DNA of 64,000 bases from the NCBI GenBank assembly GCA_945910005.1, contig OX246745.1, positions 13,381,706 to 13,445,705 on the forward strand, in the 5' to 3' direction. Position 1 is the first letter of the stretch. The number at the start of each line of letters is the position of its first letter. The notes under the pieces were generated by a model, which was given only the letters and a program-made list of their open reading frames with translations, was not told where the DNA came from and did not search any database. This DNA is from Isoperla grammatica (taxonomy: Eukaryota; Arthropoda; Insecta; Plecoptera; Perlodidae). Positions 58,666-64,000 of this stretch are shown here, piece by piece. The translations under genes were made by a program, and so were the position numbers.

Positions 58666-59802
58666 GTTGAGTTCATAAAATAACTTTCAACTATAACTCC
58701 AATGCAGACGGTCCACGTGCCGGGTTCGATTCCCGGTTCGATCAGGGTTTTTTTTCTAAAATTTTGATGTAGACCAACATTTTTATTTTATGTGGGGAGA
58801 ATGTTGAAGATGTAGCTAAACCGTAATGGTACTATAGCCATAGGTAATGCTGAGTCTGCCTGAACGTTATCTGAGATTCGTGACAAATAAATGGAAATAA
58901 TAATGATTAATAATATATAGTATTATATTATATTCGAATAAAACTAATGTTTTTTATCAGTTTTGAATTGACTAATTTATAAGTAAATGAGAAATGTTCT
59001 TTACTGCTCTGCGTAGGCGTAGACTAAACGTATAGTATAATATGTAACGCTGATATTTCTTCTTATAAATGCCCCCGAGTATTTCCAGATATCTTTATTT
59101 CAATCTATAGAAGTCGCTACACTGTAGAGGACTGCCAATTCATATCAATATACTTGAAAAGATTCCTTTTTATTTCTCTGGGGACATTTTATCAATTTCT
59201 TGTTTTAACAGAAGCTTATCAATCCTAAAAATGCCTTGAATATTCTGAGAATATGGAGATGAAGCGCTTATAATATGTACCTGTATTATTTTAGCGACGT
59301 TCATAGTTCGGACCTATGTACACGTGTACAGACGGAAGATCTTTCACGGACATTTCAAATTTTTCAAAATAAAATGTGTGTCTTGCGAACAAACGTTTTG
59401 TCCTGAGATCAAACATAAGTGTTTTAAAAAGAGAATAAGTACACAAAAAATAATAATCTTTGCCTTTCAATTTGAGCTAACAACGATCTCTCTACAACAA
59501 TATATGTTCTAATTATTGAATTTTCCGTTTACATAGTTGCCAGAACTATCTTCTAACCTTACAACATCGTTAACATATTTTGTATTTATAGACTTGTCAG
59601 TTTAGAATCACATCACAAAATTTGTACCTTATTGGTGAAGTATTTTAAAGTTTATAAATTTTACCGGTGTCCCTCACAACAAGCAATAGTGTGCATTAAT
59701 TCGGGAATAAAAAAGTTTCAATTGTTATAATACCATGGTCGTTATTATTTGATAGATAAGTTCGTAATAAGGACGGTTAACCGAAATAATAACATCTATA
59801 CG

Positions 59803-60622
59803 GGGCAGTGGCGTAGGAATAGCCCGGGCAGCCCGGGCGAAGCCCAGGGGCCCGTGGTCTAGAGGGGCCCGGTTTCTAGACTGGCCTTAGCTGGAAACCT
59901 ATCATTGTTTATAAGCTTCAATAAACTCATACGAAATTCCCATGAAAAATTATTAAATTAATACATGCTGGTGCAGATAGTCACATTTCGGTCGTGTTCA
60001 AGAAACGAGATTGTAAATCTTGCGTCTAAAAGAGCATAGCTTCAAAATACTACATATTCCACTTTACTGATGTTTGTTCTGTGAACGGCATTGATGATAA
60101 GTTCCTAACATTACCAGTTACTGTTGCAAGTTCAAAACGTTCGTTTTCAAAACCGAGAATAATTCATGAGATGAGAACACTTTAGATCGTAAATCGGTCA
60201 GAAGAAGTATATCTTACGATCACTTAATCAATTCGTTTGCTATCGGGTAAGTCCGCAATTGAAAGTTCTAAATCAATGACTGTACACATTGAAAATTTCG
60301 TCCCACATCCCAGTTTTCGTTATTGTTGCTTTTCAGGTAAAAAACAAGTTAAATAATCTAAATTTAAGCGCTAGTCGGCAGACTAACGCAACAATTAGTG
60401 GCAATATTTACAACAAATTGTTGTAGCCAATTGTTGTATTAGCAGACGTGAAAAGGTTAGTCGACTAGCGTCAAAATAGAAATTTGAGATATGCCTTTAA
60501 ATAATGATCATGAACATAATTCCGGTCACAATACAAGATTACGTTTACAAGTCCATTGTAGGGGCCCGCCAGCTCGATTTAGGTTCTATTGTCTGGGGGC
60601 CCGTGGTTTTCTAGCTACGCCA
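59803..60622. mobile_element. Inverted-repeat DNA element, hAT-like, about 820 bp
   Basis: The left end has CAGTGGCGTAGG and the right end CTAGCTACGCCA, so TGGCGTAG is inverted at the two ends. Next to both ends are GC-rich blocks of the same kind (GGGGCCCGG.. and GGGGGCCCGTGG). The direct repeat CTATACG flanks the element (59796-59802 and 60623-60629). A CAGTGGCG-type end with a 7-8 bp duplication suggests hAT. There is no transposase frame inside. Confidence 0.6.
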
Positions 60623-61689
60623 CTATACGTATGCATACGTATGTCAATACGTTGGAACTTTTTTTAATCCACTCACAACCACAAAACCTCATCTTGCTTA
60701 TTCTCCTTTTTTACATTGATTATATAGGCCTACATGACTGAAAACCGTTAATTTCGTAGGGTTTTATTTTTATTAATACTACTCTAACCCCTTAGTAATG
60801 TCAAGATGGTCTTAACAAACTGATATAATATTTTCATGTTCATGAGATAACTGGACGCACAAAGAAAAACAAACCGTTGTAAAAAGTATTCTCCAAATTC
60901 CTATTGACGCATTGTTGTATTATAAACACGTGAGCAACCAATCTCAGCTGGCCCGTTTACCGTTGTGCGAAGAAACCCGGAGAAAACGGTAATTGTGTGT
61001 CGTGCGGTGTGTCACCACCTCCAAGCCTGCCCCCGCTGAGTGGGGGTGGCTGCATGGTCAGATTAGGGCGAGCGCATTTATCAAACAACACGCAACTCGA
61101 GATAGGCGCGGTGTCTCTTAATCCTGACCCATTACCCATATGCAGCGAGCAACGGTTCTTCTTTTTAAAAAAATCAATGGATTTCTAAAGTAGGTTGTAA
61201 TGAAGGGGGTTAAGCGTGCCCGTAAATCCTGGGGGTATGAAGTTAAGGGGGCGGGTGGGGGCGCACGTGGCAGGAAGTGAGAGGGCCGCAATCTTTGATT
61301 CTAGGCTCGGTAAAAAGATATCACGTTATTCTAGGCGAGCATCTGTCCGACAAATCTTGAACCGAAGACAATAGGCCGGATATTCTGCCACGTGCCAATA
61401 ACAATACTGAGGAAGTGGGAGGCTCGACTGGCTCGTGCCGAGAACCGAGGACCGCGTCATACCGCCACCGTCACCACTCGACGGGGGTAAACTCAGTTTC
61501 ATTAAGATCGTATGCTTGTTCAAGACTTGCAATCTTGCCCTCACAATGCGTCTATTGAAATGGTGAAAAGGGATTAATTTTCGCCCAAGATAGGCCAGCG
61601 TACTGCGTTTCCCTTCAACACGGATACCTAGCGATTCAATTACTCACCCCGCTACCAAAACAAACAGAAACTTGAAGTGGTTTAGGAGG

Positions 61690-62070
61690 AACGAACTAGG
61701 GTTAACTTGGAGACGAGTGTTGACAGTAAGACAATCCGTGGCCATATGCTGAGAGTGAGAGCACCGCGCTGCCATCTGGCGGCTAGGTCGGGCATTGCTG
61801 AGTTGACTGCTGCACGGAGAAGACGAGACGCGCTTACAGCTATTGTAGCAAACCCTGCCCCTTGCGGATGTTCCCCATTCATGTCGGGACAATTGGTGGG
61901 GCGGGCCGGGATTGGGGAGGAGTGGCAACGTCATATGTGTCCCTATGTCTGGAGTCACTGGTAGCTGTGCTCGCAGCGGTCCCTGGTGACCGTTTCATGA
62001 GTGCGCGTTCAATGAGGATGCAGTTGTTGCCATTCACACGCCTGACATCCTGCGGGGCGGAGGGTGTCTT
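61690..62070 (+). promoter_or_regulatory. Possible Fezf-proximal promoter block
   Basis: A GC- and CpG-rich block about 0.8-1.2 kb before the Fezf coding start. It contains two inverted CCAAT boxes (61892 and 61911) on either side of a GC box GGGGCGGGCC (61898-61907), plus the CTCF-like motif. No TATA box at a suitable distance was recognised. The overlapping open frames on both strands are unlike any family I know. Confidence 0.35.
61768..61782 (-). promoter_or_regulatory. CTCF-like motif, minus orientation
   Basis: The minus strand reads CCGCCAGATGGCAGC, 14 of 15 positions of the metazoan CTCF core by eye. It is oriented toward the similar motif at 40456. Occupancy is inferred only. Confidence 0.45.
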
Positions 62071-62816
62071 CGATACCGCTCGTTCTAAAGACACGATACA
62101 CTTCTTGAATATCCGTTATCTTCAAGTTACCTCAGTCATTCAACTGGTGTGTAACAGTTATGTTCAGTTCTAATGCAAGAATGAGGAGTTGTTAGTTTTC
62201 TCAATCACAATTTATTGTGTTCGGTCTTATAGCTCTCCGTCATATCCTGACTAAAGATTACTCGACTAACTTAGTCGCTCACCCCCCTCACCCCGCACTC
62301 TTCAGTCATTTAATCTTGACTGAGGATTTCTTCAATCAAGCCATGCATACAAATAGATAGACCTCCTCCACTACTCACATTGGCCCCTTGGACAAATATG
62401 AGGAAATGGTGAATCCCTAATCTTGCCGACTTGAGTGTTCCTTCAGCTTCACTCAGTCATAGCAATTCCTCCATCTTCACCACCTCCAATCATCTTGACT
62501 GAATATGTCAACGGTGTAGTACTGGCATCGATAAGTATTTTTTTTTTAATCAATACACTAACTAAAATCTTCTAAACTTTAAAAATTCGTTTTAAACACA
62601 AGAAAAAAATACTAGCAAGTTAGTCGCAGTCCCCCCGCCCTCCCCGAGTGCCAATGAGAATTATTGAAACGTATAATTTGACTTAAATAAGCAAAAGAGC
62701 AGAGCAAAGGAAATAGCGAGGGTAATACGCAATCGCTTTTTTTTCTTGTAAACAAACGATGACCTTCCACTCTCTTTAAATTTATGTGTATCGTTATTTT
62801 AAAATAATTGTTGTTC

Positions 62817-62851
62817 TTGTTTGTAAGTAATGTGTTTGTGGTGTGTTCCAG
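62817..62851 (+). other. Fezf: Putative 3' splice site before the Fezf coding exon
   Basis: T/G-rich sequence ending GTGTGTTCCAG, followed by the GC-rich coding exon. The sharp change in composition at 62852 supports an intron-exon border. A GTAAGT at 62823 is too close to pair with it. Confidence 0.5.
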
Positions 62852-62869
62852 GCCCGCGTGCGCGCTGTG

Positions 62870-63877
62870 ATGCAGCCCTTCCTGCCCGGCGCCATGGCCA
62901 CCGAGACCACAGAGGCCACCCCGGCCTCCCAGAGCTCCGCGCTCAACTTCTCCATCGCTAAGATCATGGAGCCCGACAAGCAACGGCCAGTGTTCTCTCA
63001 CTTGCACTACCCCGTTCACTTGGACTCTGCGTTCAAGAAGTACGTGCCCGCATTCCGGCCCCAAGACCTCCTGCACCAGTACCCGCTCCTGTACTACCAC
63101 CCCTCGCAGCTGCTCCGCGTCTACCCGAGCAGTCCGGGAACGTCGGCAGCGACCCCCGCCACCCCCGCCGCCGTCCCCGAGACGCCGCCGCCGAGTAAGC
63201 CCACCTCCAAGCGGTCTGTCCCCGCGTCCCCCAGCACCGCCGGCAAGCCGAAGAGCTTCACGTGTCCGGAGTGCGGCAAGGTGTTCAACGCGCACTATAA
63301 CCTCACGAGGCACATGCCCGTTCACACGGGGGCGAGGCCGTTCGTCTGCAAGATCTGTGGCAAGGGGTTTCGGCAAGCGTCCACCCTCTGTCGCCACAAG
63401 ATCATCCACACAGCAGAGAAGCCCCACAAGTGCGTCACTTGCGGGAAGGCGTTCAATCGCAGCTCCACTCTCAACACGCATGCGCGTATCCACGCTGGGT
63501 ACAAACCCTTCATCTGTGAGTTCTGTGGCAAGGGATTCCATCAGAAGGGCAATTACAAGAACCACAAGCTTACCCACAGCGGCGAGAAGGCTTACAAGTG
63601 CTCGATCTGTAACAAGGCGTTCCACCAGGTGTACAACCTGACGTTTCACATGCATACGCACAACGAGAAGAAACCCTTTACCTGTAAAGTCTGTGCCAAG
63701 GGATTCTGTAGGAACTTCGATCTCAAGAAACACATGCGTAAGTTACACGAAGGAATGAGCGCTCAACCTTCGCCGTCGGCTGCGGGATTCCCCGGGGTCG
63801 CGGGCACTTCGTTCCTGGCGCCCTTCCTGCTGCCGCCCCCCACCACCCCCGCCTACATCTCCAAGATGCACTTGTGA
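62870..63877 (+). CDS. Fezf: Fezf (earmuff/FEZ family) zinc-finger transcription factor, last or only coding exon
   Basis: The protein is a nuclear, sequence-specific transcription factor; the FEZ family patterns the forebrain and controls neural progenitors. Numbering from ATG 62894 (Kozak GCGCCATGG; 327 residues): an eh1 Groucho-binding motif FSIAKIM at 19-25; a Tyr/Pro-rich region ([15 protein letters not shown], 60-74); a Ser/Pro/Ala spacer; and six C2H2 fingers at 122-285 with all Cys and His present. The finger order ([104 protein letters not shown]) is almost identical to vertebrate FEZF1/2 and fly Erm. An upstream in-frame ATG at 62870 adds eight residues (MQPFLPGA). A 3' splice site (GTGTTCCAG|G at 62851) just upstream suggests a preceding noncoding or short coding exon. 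TGA at 63875-63877. It is shorter N-terminally than vertebrate FEZF (about 450-475). Confidence 0.96.
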   Translation: MQPFLPGAMATETTEATPASQSSALNFSIAKIMEPDKQRPVFSHLHYPVHLDSAFKKYVPAFRPQDLLHQYPLLYYHPSQLLRVYPSSPGTSAATPATPAAVPETPPPSKPTSKRSVPASPSTAGKPKSFTCPECGKVFNAHYNLTRHMPVHTGARPFVCKICGKGFRQASTLCRHKIIHTAEKPHKCVTCGKAFNRSSTLNTHARIHAGYKPFICEFCGKGFHQKGNYKNHKLTHSGEKAYKCSICNKAFHQVYNLTFHMHTHNEKKPFTCKVCAKGFCRNFDLKKHMRKLHEGMSAQPSPSAAGFPGVAGTSFLAPFLLPPPTTPAYISKMHL

Positions 63878-64000
63878 CCCAACCCCATCTTCTGCGGGAC
63901 CAGCCCCTGGGCTCACTCGGGCATTGCCCTTCCGATAGCCGGAGACCGGGAACACTTGCGTGTGCAATAACGATATGATGCGGAGACGATACCTACTCTA
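63878..64000 (+). other. Fezf: Start of Fezf 3' UTR
   Basis: GC-rich noncoding sequence after the TGA. No AATAAA is seen before the window ends, so the 3' end of the gene lies outside. Confidence 0.7.

Noticed and set aside
58708..58748. tRNA gene suggested by CCGGGTTCGATTCCCGG followed by a T run
   Set aside because: The T-arm is excellent, but no D-arm, anticodon arm or closing acceptor stem is found upstream. Probably a SINE or tRNA relic.
61682..62173. Overlapping open frames on both strands upstream of Fezf
   Set aside because: GC-rich sequence with few stops; no domain, and the frames conflict. Better read as promoter or 5' UTR sequence.
62612..63733. Long minus-strand open frame (373 codons) over Fezf
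   Set aside because: It is the antisense of a GC-rich coding exon; the plus strand has six perfect C2H2 fingers, and the minus-strand peptide has no family features.

Overview
This is a stretch of an invertebrate animal nuclear genome. It is AT-rich, dense in microsatellites, minisatellites and transposon remains, and its protein-coding sequence is broken into short exons with GT..AG borders. The two intact genes are metazoan: ASZ1 (GASZ), a germline piRNA-pathway protein, and a Fezf zinc-finger transcription factor. A decayed Pumilio fragment and a non-LTR retrotransposon also point to a bilaterian. I cannot fix the phylum; long C tracts, a tRNA-derived SINE family and the Pumilio residues are compatible with a protostome.

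Layout. 1-3.9 kb: a two-copy tandem repeat, a tRNA-like SINE piece, a minus-strand Pumilio fragment carrying a palindromic insertion with a 10-bp target duplication, and a 5'-truncated LINE with one in-frame stop. 3.9-14.6 kb: no certain gene; microsatellites, a Harbinger-like MITE, foldback elements and a 1.4-kb, 30-bp-unit minisatellite. A possible ASZ1 first exon lies at 7503. 14.6-30.9 kb: ASZ1 on the plus strand; eight exons join with matching phases into a protein of about 440 residues (ankyrin repeats, the second half of a SAM-like region, a helical region, and a C-terminal membrane anchor).

The striking feature of the window lies inside ASZ1. Between exons 3 and 4, 55 extra copies (7.67 kb) of a 130/144-bp unit precede the real exon 4. 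Each unit is the last ~31 bp of intron 3, including the 3' splice site, plus the first ~113 bp of exon 4. Every copy carries a usable-looking acceptor, yet by reading frame only the last copy gives a full-length protein. Intron 3 also holds a hAT element with a perfect 8-bp target duplication and a second, TA-flanked element nested inside it.

31-62.8 kb: no coding sequence that I can support. It holds SINE copies, tandem repeats, a piggyBac-like MITE (43.06-43.79 kb), a CpG-rich promoter-like block with a strong splice donor (about 40.4-41.1 kb), a 91-bp minisatellite (57.8-58.7 kb), another inverted-repeat element (59.8-60.6 kb) and GC-rich, promoter-like sequence at 61.7-62.1 kb. 62.85-63.88 kb: Fezf, with an eh1 repressor motif and six C2H2 fingers in one exon. 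The gene-poor 21 kb before it is bracketed by two convergent CTCF-like motifs and probably contains Fezf control sequence, although that is inference.
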